From Gnetum montanum (Eukaryota; Streptophyta; Gnetopsida; Gnetales; Gnetaceae): a DNA stretch of 64,000 nt. Shown piece after piece: positions 1 through 11,349 of the stretch. The stretch lies in contig MNCI01008078.1 in assembly GCA_015680685.1 (NCBI GenBank), forward strand, positions 20,850 through 84,849. The letters run 5' to 3'. Every line of letters starts with the position of its first letter. The first letter of the stretch is position 1. A model generated the notes under the pieces. That model saw only the letters and a list, made by a program, of their open reading frames with translations. It did not search any database and was not told where the DNA came from. A program made the position numbers and the translations under genes.

Positions 1-162
1 TCCACATAATTGTTATTCTCATTTTAATTTTTTTAAATAAAATTTAATATATATATATTATTATTATTTTTGTTTTTTTATACTATTGAGGGTCTAGTAA
101 TTTTAGGTGATGGTAAAAGACAATGCAATAGTAGACATTGGTGGTAGTAAAAATAGAATAAT

Positions 163-640
163 TTATCCATATTTGCCCTCATATAAAATTTGCTGTGATG
201 GCTTAAAATATTGGGTCTGGATGTGAAGGCGCCAGTCTGGAATTGCTGTAAATAATTTCAGATTATCTTGCCCTGCAAAAAAGAAAACGTTAACAACCAC
301 CACCGCAGAAGAAGGCTTTGCCGCTGCATCCGGTATCGTTGTTATGTAGTATTCGGTTGCTGAGAGCCAATGGTGTGGGCGCATCTTCAATCACCATCTG
401 TCTTTAGCAGAGAATAAACACCTTCCTTGTCCTTGGGAGCGCTCAGTATTTTTTGCCAATAATTGCCCATAACCGCAGGCACAGGTGCAGGCATGGTAGA
501 GAAAAAAAAATCTAGACCTCTGGCTTGGTTTCCCACATTGCTGATCTGCACAGTATGGCTACCAACATGGCACTTACGGCACTAAAATACCACCAACAAC
601 ACAGCAAGCGCGACAACGTTCGTGGCATCAATGAAGTGGC
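163..640 (-). pseudogene. decayed secreted-protein-like gene fragment
   Basis: On the minus strand one frame from about 640 down to 387 reads as protein apart from one stop. It has a hydrophobic signal-peptide-like stretch (NVVALAVLLVVF, about 632-595), then Gly/Asn-rich sequence, then a Pro/Ala segment and a Tyr-Trp segment (GNYWQKIL, about 470-445), ending at a stop at 387-389. Further downstream a pyrimidine-rich run ending in AG at about 272-275 looks like a 3' splice site. It is followed by a 75-residue open piece to 163. GC content and CpG frequency here are visibly higher than in the flanking transposons. No start codon is obvious. A signal peptide followed by a YW-type segment recalls the N-terminus of BURP-domain proteins, but no BURP cysteine pattern is seen, so the family is not assigned. 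It could be a dead gene copy or one exon of a gene beyond the window edge. Confidence 0.35.
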
Positions 641-2480
641 CACTACATCCAGCATTGTCCGCAACATAGTTGCTGACACGTACTATTGAAGAATAATGCC
701 CTTTCTTAAAACTTACTCACTCATCCGTTACCAAGTGTTGCGTTCACTGCTTGCATTTCAGTCCTGTTTTGTTTATTTTGCTATAACCTGTTACTTCAAG
801 AACTATTAAAGTGCTTATTGTTACATGCTCTGGCCGCAAAATTAGGCTCACTGTGAAAACAGAAAAATGGAACCTTGCGCGGCAAGCATTTGACAAAATT
901 CTAAAGAGGAATATGAGGTTATCCTTGGCGGTTCTAAACATTTTTATTGGCAAGCATAGCTTTCATAATTTCATTGTTTTGGTTGCCGTATTGGTGAGAA
1001 TCACAACGTCGTTTTCTGAACTAGTATTCAATATCAAATGCTTCGGTGTTGGGCATGGCTACTGTTTCGGATTGCAGGTTCCAGGGCAAATGACATTTGT
1101 GATTACCGTTTTTCACCGCCTAAAAAATTTCAAATGCGTTCTTTGTGAAAGCCCAGGCTTGTTTGGCGAGGTTGTAGGAGGATTATTTTCCAGAAAACAT
1201 TCTGAGCCATGGAAGGCTCCTTTTTGAAATACTGGTCACAGGAAATGGTAAGATAAGTTACGAAACAACCCTGTAACTGCCTAAAAATCCTCTGTGCAGT
1301 GCACACCTTTCAGATGTTTTTGAGAGTGTTTGTGATGGCATTGAAGGTGCAGGTCTTAGGGGCTCCTCCTGTTGCGGGAAAGTTTTTATTATGACAAGGG
1401 TTTGGATTAATGCACTGACAGGAACCATGCCATTTCTTCCAGTGAGTTGAGAAGGTGCAGCACCGCGGGACTGTGATTTTAGAGAAAATTAGGGCCTTTT
1501 CCTATTCTGCATCACTTCATTTTTTCTTTCTTTGTGTTTTTTTTTGTAGATTTGAAACCTTCTGCAGTTATGCGCGTGTGAACCAGGGTCGTGATTTGAA
1601 TGCGTTTTCGAAGGAGAAAATTTAGAATGCAGGCCTACGTCGCTTATGAAATGATCTCTATTTTTTGGTTTCTTGTATTTCCCTAGCCTTTCAACAACGA
1701 TACAAATGTCTCTATTTCAGTTTTTCTTTTTTTGAATTTTAGAGCTAGAGATTTCCCAACCTTGGTATGGTAGCATCTTCCTTTCAGAAAAAAGGTAGCA
1801 TTGCAAATTTTGTTTGCTGTACATGACTTGCCTTGGCATCGTGCTTGACATTGGCATTGTTGCTGTGAACATGGACAAAGAAGAAACCATATTTTGTTTG
1901 TCTTCATTTAACCATATTTTTTGGTTAAATAGTAAATGAATGGTAGGCTTTCAACTCAGCTAGAGGTAGATGTAGAGGATCAGCATAGTATACAGTAACC
2001 TTCCAAGTACAATTACAGCAATGAATGAACAGTTTCAATGGAGTCTCTTCTTAGAATCTCTATTTTCACTTTAATAACTCTTCAAACGATACTTATGGCA
2101 CAAACATCATCTTGTTGTTAATGTAGAAAAACATAATAGTTTAAAAAACTAAAATTGAAGATTGGAAAGCTGTCTCCAAATTTCAAGCTTTTCATTAAAA
2201 ATGTGAGAAAGCCATTCAAATTTCTCCACCAAATATAGTGCATGCTCCACGACCACCTTCTCCAACTATCAAATTGCAAAACTTTTAACCAGTTTTATCA
2301 TGCCAACCTGTTCCATGAAATGGCCAAATGTGCCAACAGCTACCTTAGTGAGACTCATCAATTTTGACATAATAAAGATGAGGGCATGATTATCAACGTT
2401 TGTGGAGTTAATGTCTCTTTCTAAGTCAAGAAAATTGTAGTAGCTTTGAATTTGATGAATGAAGGGCCTAAGGGAAAGAT
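641..2480. other. intergenic sequence without recognisable gene
   Basis: The stretch has mixed composition, higher in GC up to about 1500 and AT-rich afterwards. The longest open frame (811-1227, plus, 138 codons) shows no domain, no codon bias and no homology to anything recognised. No LTR, PBS or retrotransposon domain is seen. It may be upstream or flanking DNA of the fragment at 163-640. Confidence 0.5.
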
Positions 2481-4050
2481 CTCATTACAATCAAGAGGAG
2501 GATCCTAATGGTTCAGGAAAATATTTGGGAATGATACATCCTTTTAGGTAATGCTTGAAACTAGAGAAGGTGCCACAGTTGTGGTAATGTAGCATTCGGA
2601 TGTGGTAGGTGTAGCAGAAGTAATCATAGACCATATTAAAGAATCATTCAGTGTACCTGTTAAGTCCCCAGTAGATCTTACTATGGCTAAAGATGTGTAG
2701 ATGCTGGTTGGGACTTTGATGATTCCTACAATGCTTGTGGATGTATTGGGACTGATTACTATAGATGGGGCAAGTGATGACTACTTTGTTTGACATCCCT
2801 AGTGATGTCACCATAGCACAGTCAAACCTCATCACCACTAAAGGAAACCTAGTCATCATTGAAGTTAGCGTAGAACATGAAAAATTAGAAGAGTACAGAT
2901 TACAATAAGATCTAGCCACCCTGAGAGCCAAAAAATGGGATCCTACCTATTTTGTTACGCCTGACTAGCTAGAACAATTTAGGATGGAGTAGTTGGCCAA
3001 GCTGATGAAGGAGAACATAGCTTAGAAAAAGAAACAGAGAAAGCGGTTTGGAATGCCTTTGCTACTGATGCATAGTCCCACGCATACAAAAAGGCCCACC
3101 ATACAAGAAGAAAACAAGCAACTCACTGTTGAGAATTCAAGGTTGATCATAGTCAAGAAGCAAAAGAACATCCTTGAGGAGAGCATCCACTAGTTAAGAG
3201 AATAACTAGTGAGGGTTAACTAGGACATCAATAGATTGGGTAGAGAAAATAGAATGCTCTTAATGGGTAAGGTCCATGTAATTCGACAAAAATTAGGAAT
3301 AGAAATCAATGCATGTTAAAATAAGGCCAAGAAGCATGAGAAGTTGAAGGAACACTTTTGTGACCAAGTAGGCATGTATAAACATTTAAATGAAAAAGAT
3401 ATCCAGATGACTAAAGCCCACATTAGATCCTTGTTAGCATAAAATCTTGAGTGACAACCATTTCTAGATAGCTATGCCTTGGTCCACCAAGTAGTAGTAA
3501 AGAATAAAGACCTGTAGAGAGAAGATTTGAAAGAATACATGGCATTGGATAACCTTAGATATGCCAATCTTGCCATGTGAATAGTAGGTCAACCTCAAAA
3601 CAAGCTAGAGAAGTAGGTAGCAACCACGTATTCATTGTATGAAAAAGAGTTTGTAAATTAGAAAGATTCTTTGTAGAAGCTACATGGAAAAATCAAAATT
3701 AGAACTAGTTAAAGCTAGCTATTAGGGATAGAAGGATGTTGCCTCAAACTTAGTTAGAAGATTAACAGATAATCATGAACTTAGAGAAAAAGTTAGGGGC
3801 TTTGAGAAGGAACAATGATAATTTGTGACTTGGTATGTGAAGGCCAACTAAATGTTCCTACAACTACCATGTCCTTGGGATGTACTAGCACCGGCACACA
3901 TTGGTTCAGTAACTTGGATGGTACATGACCCAAGGATGGAAGAAGAAAAGTTGTAGGCATTACTTGATCATTACAAATTTCACAAGCCTAGTGACAAAGG
4001 GAAGTAACTAATGGAGGAGCCACTACCTTTAGGCACTACATGAGTATTCT
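2480..4050 (+). pseudogene. E1 aORF, 3' part of an extra retrotransposon ORF (coiled coil + C-terminal domain)
   Basis: Decayed coding sequence with stops in every frame, recognised by alignment to the copies at 25976-28803 and 60600-61830. The middle (about 3110-3450) reads as a coiled coil rich in Glu, Lys, Asn and Leu, with EENKQL- and ENRML-like heptads. The C-terminal module (about 3810-4045) holds a Phe-x-Thr-Trp-Tyr-Val-Lys segment, a Leu-Pro-x-Pro-Trp-Asp motif (partly frameshifted), WMVHDPR with a run of acidic and Lys residues, and a terminal MEEP. The 5' half of the ORF and all of gag-pol are missing, so this is the 3' end of a truncated element. A gap of about 180 bases separates the stop from the 3' LTR. 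The function of this protein is unknown. Its place after pol is where Athila-type elements carry an env-like ORF, but no membrane segment is visible. Confidence 0.6.
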
Positions 4051-4219
4051 ATTTTTGTTGTGTAATATTGTGTTCTATTTTTGTAGTACAGCACTATGGC
4101 ATGTAAGAGTCAATTGTTTTGTTTTTTGTTTAAGTTAGTCAATAATCCCATACCTTCCTAATATTTTGTAAAGAACTTATTGCTCATTTTGTTTGAATCA
4201 AGGATGAGTTTTCATTTAG

Positions 4220-4230
4220 TCATGGGGGTA
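4220..4230 (+). promoter_or_regulatory. polypurine tract of E1
   Basis: TCATGGGGGTA directly abuts the LTR start. The same sequence precedes the 3' LTR of E2 and, on the minus strand, R1, R2 and R3. It is the expected primer site for plus-strand synthesis. Confidence 0.8.
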
Positions 4231-5123
4231 TAATGAGTCATGAATCTATTAGGCTCTAACATCAAATACCAGACATTAGAGTCCTAATATCAAATACTTG
4301 ATGTTGGAGCTAGGAAATAATGGTGGATATCCAATGTTGTCTCCTCTGTGCATGCCTATAAATATAGCACTTGGATGCACAGTTGGGATACATAGACATA
4401 ATAGGAGAAGATAGTTTTAGTTCTTAGTTTTTCATAGTATTTCTTAGAGTCTTGTTATTCCTAGTGCATGCCTGTCGTATGATGTTTGTAATCGTACAAC
4501 ACCCTTGTTTGAGCGTGACATACTTGGACACGTTACATGACTGGAAATAAAGATCAAGATTACTTCCATCATTGCTAGATTTTCTTAGATTTATTATTGC
4601 TTTAATTATTTATTTAATGGTCTAATTATTTACTATTTTCTTTACTTAACATTTTCATTTATTTTTATTTACTATTCTCGTTATTAAACGGAATGCATAC
4701 ACCTTAATCACAAGTGTAAGTACTTGGTAATCCAGCAGTGTATTATTTGGCACATCTAGTGACATACACTTGGTAGTCCTAAAGGTAGTCTCACAAAGTC
4801 TAAGGTATGCACGAATGATTAAGAGTGGATACTCATCACACATCGATTAGTTAATTCTTATTTTCCATTGTTCATTAGCTTAGTTAATTTATCTCTTTAT
4901 TGTCATTAGGAGCAAGGTAAAATTAGATAACATCATATGCCTCACTTTGGACTAAACCATATGTGACAAAGCTACCACTAGTCCAATTGGGAAGATAGCG
5001 AACTTTGATTAGAACATAACTATCTAGATACCACAACTAGTCCCATCCATAGAATTCGATTGGATCATGCGTGAATGCTTGTGATTCATATGGTTGAGCA
5101 TAGGGGTACCTCACTACTCATCA
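4231..5123 (+). repeat. E1 3' LTR
   Basis: 893 bases starting TAATGAG (mutated TGATGAG) and ending CTCATCA. A TATA box TATAAATA lies at 4367-4374. The U3 between the start and TATA holds the inverted pair CTCTAACATCAA / TTGATGTTGGAG (4250-4310). The R/U5 part has the family signature of a 'cttggtaatcc' segment (about 4720), a 'tatgcctcact' segment (about 4935) and a 'catatggttgag' segment near the end. It is the 3' LTR of the aORF-bearing element to its left. The 5' partner is outside the window or lost. The closest relative here is the R3 LTR at 34851-35761. Confidence 0.85.
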
Positions 5124-5256
5124 GAAACAAACTACAATAATTATACTAAGTTCTAGCCAAAAACTTATTTTTGATATGAAAATGGACTCATATTTATAGG
5201 TATGACCATGACCTACTACATCGTGTCTACAACGTTGTATGTTAAGCTATGATAAC
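5124..5256. other. short flank between E1 and E2
   Basis: 133 bases with no recognised element. E2 inserted at its right edge, since the TSD ATAGT begins at 5257. It should be contiguous with 15290 onward in the pre-insertion sequence and so may be part of the older minus-strand element R0. That assignment is inference only. Confidence 0.4.
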
Positions 5257-5261
5257 ATAGT

Positions 5262-5483
5262 TGATGAGAGCGGTTACTCTAGCAATTATTCTAATTATTA
5301 GAGTAGTTATATTAGTAGTTACTCTAGCAATTACTCTAATTATTAGAGTGGTTACTCTAGCAGTTACTCTAGTAGTTATTCTAATTATTAGAGTGGTTGC
5401 TCTAGTGGTTGCTTTAGCAGTTATTCTAATTATTAGAGCGGTTACTCTAATTATTAGAGTAGTTGCTTCCAAGCCTATAAATA
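5262..5483 (+). promoter_or_regulatory. E2 U3 promoter with palindromic minisatellite and TATA box
   Basis: About 200 bases made of two interleaved motifs. GTTACTCTAG occurs repeatedly, and CTCTAATTATTAGAG (a 7-base inverted repeat around one T) occurs several times (for example 5334-5348, 5430-5444 and 5448-5462). The block ends just before TATAAATA at 5476. Dense palindromes right upstream of TATA suggest binding sites for a dimeric factor, but none is identified. Long 'proteins' readable on either strand here are translations of the repeat and not genes. Confidence 0.65.
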
Positions 5484-6232
5484 CAGTGCCTAGGCACAAA
5501 ATTGGAAGGGAAGTCTTTTAGTAGTTAAGTAGTGAAACTCTTGTAGTCTTTTTGAAGGTTAGAGTATTTTTCAAGTGCCCATAGTAGGAGGTCTAAGTGT
5601 GGATGAATCTTTATTTGAGAATTGTTACTTGAGCACACCTTGTGTATGGCAATAAAGATGAGCTCTTCGATTCATCCTTGCAGTACTTGAGATTTATTTT
5701 CTTATGAATTTATTTTATTTTATTTTCTTATGCATTTATTTTAGTTTATGCACTTTACATTTCTATTATTAGCACAACAATTCATTTGATCAATTAAGAA
5801 AATTGTTAAATTACACAAGCACTACCGCTTTGAGCATGCATGTAATGCTTGGTAACCTAGTAACGATTAGCATTTGGTAATCCCATTAGTGTTGCACTAG
5901 TTCAAGATGTGTACGACAAGTGGGAACAGATACTTGTGTTAAGATTAGTTAGAACTTAGTTAATGAGTAGTTAAGTTAAATTAGTCACCTAGTTATCTCT
6001 CTTTCGCTATTAGCACAGGACATAAAAACATAAAAGATATAAAAATCATATGCCTCAAGCTTACTTAACCATACAATCATGACATACAAGTAAGTTTGGG
6101 AAGACAAAAATCAATCAACCCATCCTTGTTCCACAAGGGTGCATAAGCACTTAGTCCTTGGAATTCAACTAGATCGTGCATGAAATGCTGGTATTTATAT
6201 GGTTGAGCATAGGGGTACCTCACCACTCATCA
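5262..6232 (+). repeat. E2 5' LTR
   Basis: 971 bases, TGATGAG to CTCATCA. U3 is a cluster of palindromic repeats (5262-5468), TATA box TATAAATA is at 5476-5483, and the U5 ends with the 'catatggttgag' block common to all LTRs here. Confirmed by the matching 3' copy and by the TSD. Confidence 0.93.
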
Positions 6233-6252
6233 TTGGTGTTGTTGCCAAGGAC
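6233..6252 (+). promoter_or_regulatory. E2 primer binding site (tRNA-Asp type)
   Basis: TTGGTGTTGTTGCCAAGGAC follows the 5' LTR directly. It is a mutated version of the R2 copy, TTGGCACCGTTGCCGGGGAC, which is nearly complementary to the 3' end of plant tRNA-Asp. Confidence 0.75.
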
Positions 6253-6368
6253 TTAGTTGTTTGTGCACTAACTAGAACATAGGAAATCATTCACATCATT
6301 GGAATAAACCCTTAGGGTTGATTAAGAAAATAATAAACAAGAATACATTGCACACTGAATAGACAAGT

Positions 6369-8990
6369 ATGTCTCCTTCTTCGTATGAAAGCACCTCATC
6401 GCCTAGGTCTGAAACATGAAACTATTAGTAGTGTAATACATATGACGTTGATCCGCTAGTCCCTCAACAAGTTAGAGTGGTATATATTCATCCTGATGAG
6501 TATATACCAAACTTTACCTTTATCCTCCATCAAGATGAACAACTGCATTGGCGAGACTTAGAAGGTAACATAGTGTTACCTCCTAATCATTTAGTCACAA
6601 GCATGCTTTTTCGTGCTCTCACATGAATTGGCATGCTGCACTTACATGTAGAGTATGTTGTGCAAGACCATGACTCAAGAGAATACCATCCCACAGAGAC
6701 AAAATGTCAAAGGGACTTGTAATAGGAGATACATCATAAGTCTTTGAAGGGTAAGTGGTCCCAGGATGTTCCACATGTCTTAAGCGAAAATGAGGGTGAT
6801 GAACCTACCTCAGGAAGTTTCCCACATAATGATGTTCCTCCCCTTGACTTTGGCTAAGGGTTCATGTATCAAAACCTTCATTCCATTATTCATAACCTAG
6901 GTTCTGATACCCATGGGCACAAAGGGTCAAAAAAAAGGACATTCTAACCACAATTGCAAAAAAAGGACAAAGGGCACAAAGGGCACATGATAAAGGTGGA
7001 CATTCTGATCGCAATCGCGATCGAGGCCATGACTCCTGAAGAGAAGGTAGTAGACATCATCATGGTGATGATTCCCCTTCTTCTTTACCTTCATCATCTC
7101 CTTCATCCTTTCCTTCAATATTTGGACATGGACATAAATAAAAAGACCATGGGAAAAAAGGTAGGCAAAGTGGAAGTCATAGACAAAATAACTAGGAAAG
7201 GGGACGAGGACACTCTAGAGAGTCACGACATAGAAGAAGGGAGAGTAGGGAACAACCTAGGCATCATCGATGCCATGGATGAGGTGATCACAATGAACCC
7301 CTCTTTACTACTCAAAGTATGTTGGACATAACAAAGTCTGTTAGATTTCCAAAAAAGCACGAGAAAGATAGTAGGATCAAGAGATTAGATATGAACAATA
7401 TCCCATGATTTGAAGAGGGATACAACATTGATCCTTAGAATCACTTACAAGCATTCCATGATGCATGTGCCTTACAAAATATAGAGAAAAAATGGCAAAA
7501 AATTAAGTTGTTTCCATAGACATTAGTTAAAGAAGCAGAAAGATGGTACTAGTCTTTAGAACTGAAATCCATTTGTAGGTGGAGTGCTATGTTAGAACTA
7601 TTTAATGACAAGTACCAAACATACTCTCGACTGTCTAACTTGTAAAAGCAAATCCAAGGCTAGAAATGAGGAGGACATGAACCCTTGGATGCTACCATGG
7701 GCTGATACTATGAATTGTTACATCATTGTCCTAGCCATTGTTATTTGTGAAGGAATCAACTACACCATCTTGTGGATGGGCTTAGGCATGAAACAAGAAG
7801 AACCCTTGGGACTTATGCCCAAGGGAGACTATCTAAGCCTAGGTTCCATCAAATTCAAAGACTATTGGAGAAAGTTGCTAAGGAAGAAGGTGAGCTATGA
7901 AAGAGAAAAAGTGTAGAAGAGTATAACTGAGATCCTTCCCATCAGAAGAGAGGAGTAAGATTTTGTGAGGATGAAGAAGAGTCACCACTTGAAGAGATGG
8001 TGAATAGGAAAACTTTGTCTATCCAAAAGATGACATCAGAAGTTTCGGTAAAGGTAGATCAAATATGGGATTCCCTAGAAAATAGATTTCAATATTTTTT
8101 AAAAATAGTAGAGGAGTCTAGAGAGCAAGGTAGTGAGCATGAGAAAAGAAAGAAGAGAGAAACTGAACATTCACATAGCAAGGGTAAGGGCAAAGTTGCC
8201 ATCATTGAAGATGTTGTGGAGTTGGAAACAGACAATGATAGTGGATGTGAAATATGTTAATATGACCATCCTAAGGGATGTTGCCCTGTAATATCACATA
8301 TGCAAGAGTCTGGGATGTATGCACTCAACCCATGATTGAACAAACGACAAGCACCTCGAAGGTTACCTTACCCCCAAGGTAACCCAAGACAGTTCCACCA
8401 ACCCTAAACGTATTATCCAAGTGGAAATCCACGATAATAAATTAAGTAATATCAATAGTGGTAGCATCCATAATCATAGGGAATGCCACCACCAAGGAAA
8501 TAGTATCCTTACTAGCAACCTGACTCATATGGATATTATGTGTAGCAGCCAATCTCCCCACGTGACTCTACTAGTCACATCACTCGTCAACCTCACTACT
8601 GAGCCTAGAAGTATTATGGGACTCCCTCTTCTAGGGGTGATATTCCACAAGCATATCATCTTTCTCATTCGACCACATATCTTCCACCAATAGCTCCACT
8701 ACCACCTGCTCTCACAATGCAAGGTGAAATCCCTACCTAGCTGTAGCAACGTAATGCCACGACATTTGTTAACTCTCAACCTACTATTGGTTTCAAAAAC
8801 CACATGAAGAAAAGACCTTTCTTTAGAACCAATAGTCCAACTAAATCCTTGTAATCACAAGCAACTGATTCCTTAGAAGCCTTAGTATCAATCAAAACTT
8901 CAGAGCCCCCTTCAACCCAATCACTGCACTCAATGCATATGGTCATGCTAACACATGTTGTTATTAATTGAATCAAAGCTGGTCACCTTC
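6369..8990 (+). pseudogene. E2 gag
   Basis: Starts at the ATG at 6369, as in E3, E4 and R1-R3. The N-terminal block (about 6475-6610) contains HPDEYIPNFTFILHQDEQL, the most conserved gag segment in the window. A His/Arg/Ser-rich basic-acidic linker follows (about 6940-7310). The capsid-like part (about 7320-7900) has the family pattern LDMNNIP, FEEGYN, HLQAFHDACALQNI and LELFNDKYQTYS. A Lys/Glu-rich segment (7997-8260) leads to a zinc-knuckle-like motif at about 8247-8286 (Cys-x2-Cys-x3-His-x3/4-Cys). A Pro/Gln-rich linker runs towards protease. Stops and frameshifts are scattered, and many stops are TAG/TAA where other copies have CAG, CAA or TGG. Confidence 0.85.
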
Positions 8991-9890
8991 CCAGGAAATT
9001 CTTTGATCTTGGGAGTCCTTTGATATACTTACAAATCATTGGAAATGCACCATGCAAGGCTCTTTTGGATTCAGGTTTCGGTGTCAACTTGATTTCTTAA
9101 GAAATTTACAAGGTCTGGAACCTACCTCCATTGAAAAAGAGCAACATCCATCTAGAGTTGGCTGACCAGTCCCTCACTGTCCCATTGGGATTGGTGGAAG
9201 ACATTACTACCACTATTTTTGGGTGATCATACCCAGCTGACTTCCTAGTGATTCAAGTAAACAATGGTAAGGGGGACTTCCCAATCATAATGGGAAGAGC
9301 ATAGCTAAGCACCATCGACACACGCCTAGGAATTCATGATCTTTTCCTAGAAATATCAAAGAAAAATACATTCAGAAAGATTGAGAAGAAGAAAGTTTTG
9401 TGCATCACATACAATGACATAGGGTGTAATTACATGCAGAGGTCATGGTTTGTGCAAAGAGTAGCATTGTCTACATGCAATCAGTGTGCACAAGTGATTA
9501 ACATACAAAAATGCTTGTATGAAATAGCCACATGACAAGAAGACACCTAGTGGTTGATAGCTGATCAAGAAAGTAGTTCACTCATATGCATGGAACCAAT
9601 TGAGGGTTTGACTTGTGCTTATATCGATAGCATAAATACATTAGAGCATGTCCATCGCTAGCTTCCAAGTCTTAACCTTGAAAATATGAACTGGGGGAAG
9701 TTGGAAATCCTTGAGAAATTTAAGCAGGAGCCCCTCAAGCTGAAACCATTGCCCACCAGTATGGAATACATGTTCCTTAAAAATGAAAAATTGGTAATTA
9801 TCAACACTAAGCTTTCTCCTCAATAGAACTGCTGAAGGTAATCAATAGATGGTCAAAAGCCTTCACTTGGTCATATCCCAAATTAACTAG
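8990..9890 (+). pseudogene. E2 retropepsin-like protease and linker
   Basis: The aspartic protease motif LLDSG is present at about 9062-9076, followed by VNLIS. The C-terminal signature DFPIIMGRA is at about 9277-9305, with the next Trp codon changed to TAG. The surrounding LELADQSLTVPLGLVEDI and the tryptophan region are as in R1 and R2. After protease a 450-base linker rich in Glu, Leu and Lys leads to RT and ends near a KLVIIN segment at about 9790. The enzyme would process the Gag-Pol polyprotein in the virus-like particle. The active-site triad is kept, but in-frame stops make this copy dead. Confidence 0.82.
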
Positions 9891-9959
9891 AATAGGTCTT
9901 AGGATATGCCAACATAGGATTTACACTAACCCTTCCATGAAGCCTCAAAGGCAACCACA

Positions 9960-11215
9960 AAGGCATTTGAACCCAAAGCTAAAGTAAGTAGTCAAGGAAG
10001 AAATTGAACAGCTTCTCACGGTTGGGTTCATATACCACATTGCTGATAGCGAATGGGTTAGCCCCTTAGTTATTGTCCCTAAAAAGGGAGGCAAATGGAG
10101 GATGTGCATAGATTTTAGGCTACTGAATATGACAACATTCAAAGATCACTTTCCATTGCCATTTGTGGACCAAGTCTTAGACACCATCATAGGGAATCAC
10201 TACTACAGTTTTCTGGATGGATATAATGGATATAATCAAATACAAATAGCCCCAAAAGACCAAGCCAAGACTACATTCACTAGTCCTTAGGGAACATTTG
10301 CATACAAATAGATGTCGTTTGGCTTGTGCAATGCCCCCACAACATTTCAATGACTAGTTCTATGCATTTTCCAATATTAGATAGGAAATGGTTTAGAATT
10401 CTTTATGGATGATTTCTCCACCTATGGAGAAAAATTTGATCAAGCCTTGGACTAGTTAGAGCAACTATTAAAAAGATGTGTAGAAACCAATTTGAAGCTC
10501 AACTAGCAAAAAATCCATTTGATGGTCCAAGAGGGCATAGTACTGGGGCACAAAATCTCACACATAGGGATAGAGGTAGACCTCGAGAAAATCAAAGTTA
10601 TCCAAGGAATTACTCATCAAAGATATTCAGTCATTCCTTGGACATATTGGCTACTATAGGAGATTTATCAAGAAATTTTCAAAGGTTTCCAAACCATTGG
10701 TGGAATTAATGAAAAATGATGTACCTTTCAAGTGGACCAGGGAATGCGAATTAGCTTTTTAAACTTTGAAATAGAAGCTAGTAGAAAAACCCATTCTACA
10801 AGCTCCAAACTAGTCCAAACCATTCCATATCATGATTGACATGTACAACTATGCCTTAGGAGTTGTACTTAGATAGTTAGATGACTAGAAGTATCCTTAT
10901 TATATCCACTGTGCAAGTAGAAGTATCACTAGTGCACAACTTAACTACACTACCATAGAGAAAGAATTAATGGCTATAGTGTTTACACTAGAAAATTTTA
11001 GACACTATGTATTGACATATAAAGTATATATACATACATATCATAGTGCAATAAGGTTCCTCATGAATAAGCCAATGGTAAGCCCTCGTATCATACGATG
11101 GTTTGTAATCTTACAAGAGTTTGATCTTACGATGATTGATCGTAAAGGTACCGAGAACGTAGTTGCTGATCATTTATCTCGGTTGCAATGGGACAACAAA
11201 GAGGACGAGTATCCA
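9960..11215 (+). pseudogene. E2 reverse transcriptase and RNase H
   Basis: RT begins with the EEIEQLLTVGFIY segment (about 9990). It continues through SPLVIVPKKGGKWRMCID (10060-10115), the longest open piece DFRLLNMTTFKDHFPLPF (10108-10165), and the catalytic FMDDF box (about 10402-10416, equivalent to YVDD). RNase H follows. Its first strand lies near 10830-10870, with the usual catalytic Asp position read as MIDMYNYALG. The TIEKELMAIV helix is at about 10950-10980, the HTYHSAIRFL segment is at about 11035-11065 (family HTDH, so one catalytic Asp is Tyr), and VVADHLSRL is near 11160-11190. RT copies the element RNA to DNA and RNase H degrades the template. Several stops (TAG) interrupt the frame. 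Confidence 0.88.
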
Positions 11216-11349
11216 ATTTCTAATTATTTTCTTGATGAATTCCTCTTTGCTGGTGTAGTGAATAATCAATCACCCATGGAGACAAACTGGTATAGTAGCA
11301 TTCTTACCTATCTCCTCATCCAAAAAATACCACAAGAGGCAAACCTTAA

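Noticed and set aside
811-1227. 138-codon plus-strand ORF as a gene
   Set aside because: No domain, no splice or promoter context, and an unremarkable amino-acid pattern. It overlaps the 69-codon ORF at 744-953 on the other strand. Treated as chance.
5242-5521. Val/Ile/Thr-rich ORFs on both strands (also 14613-14901)
   Set aside because: They are translations of the palindromic U3 repeat in the E2 LTRs and occur in both orientations.
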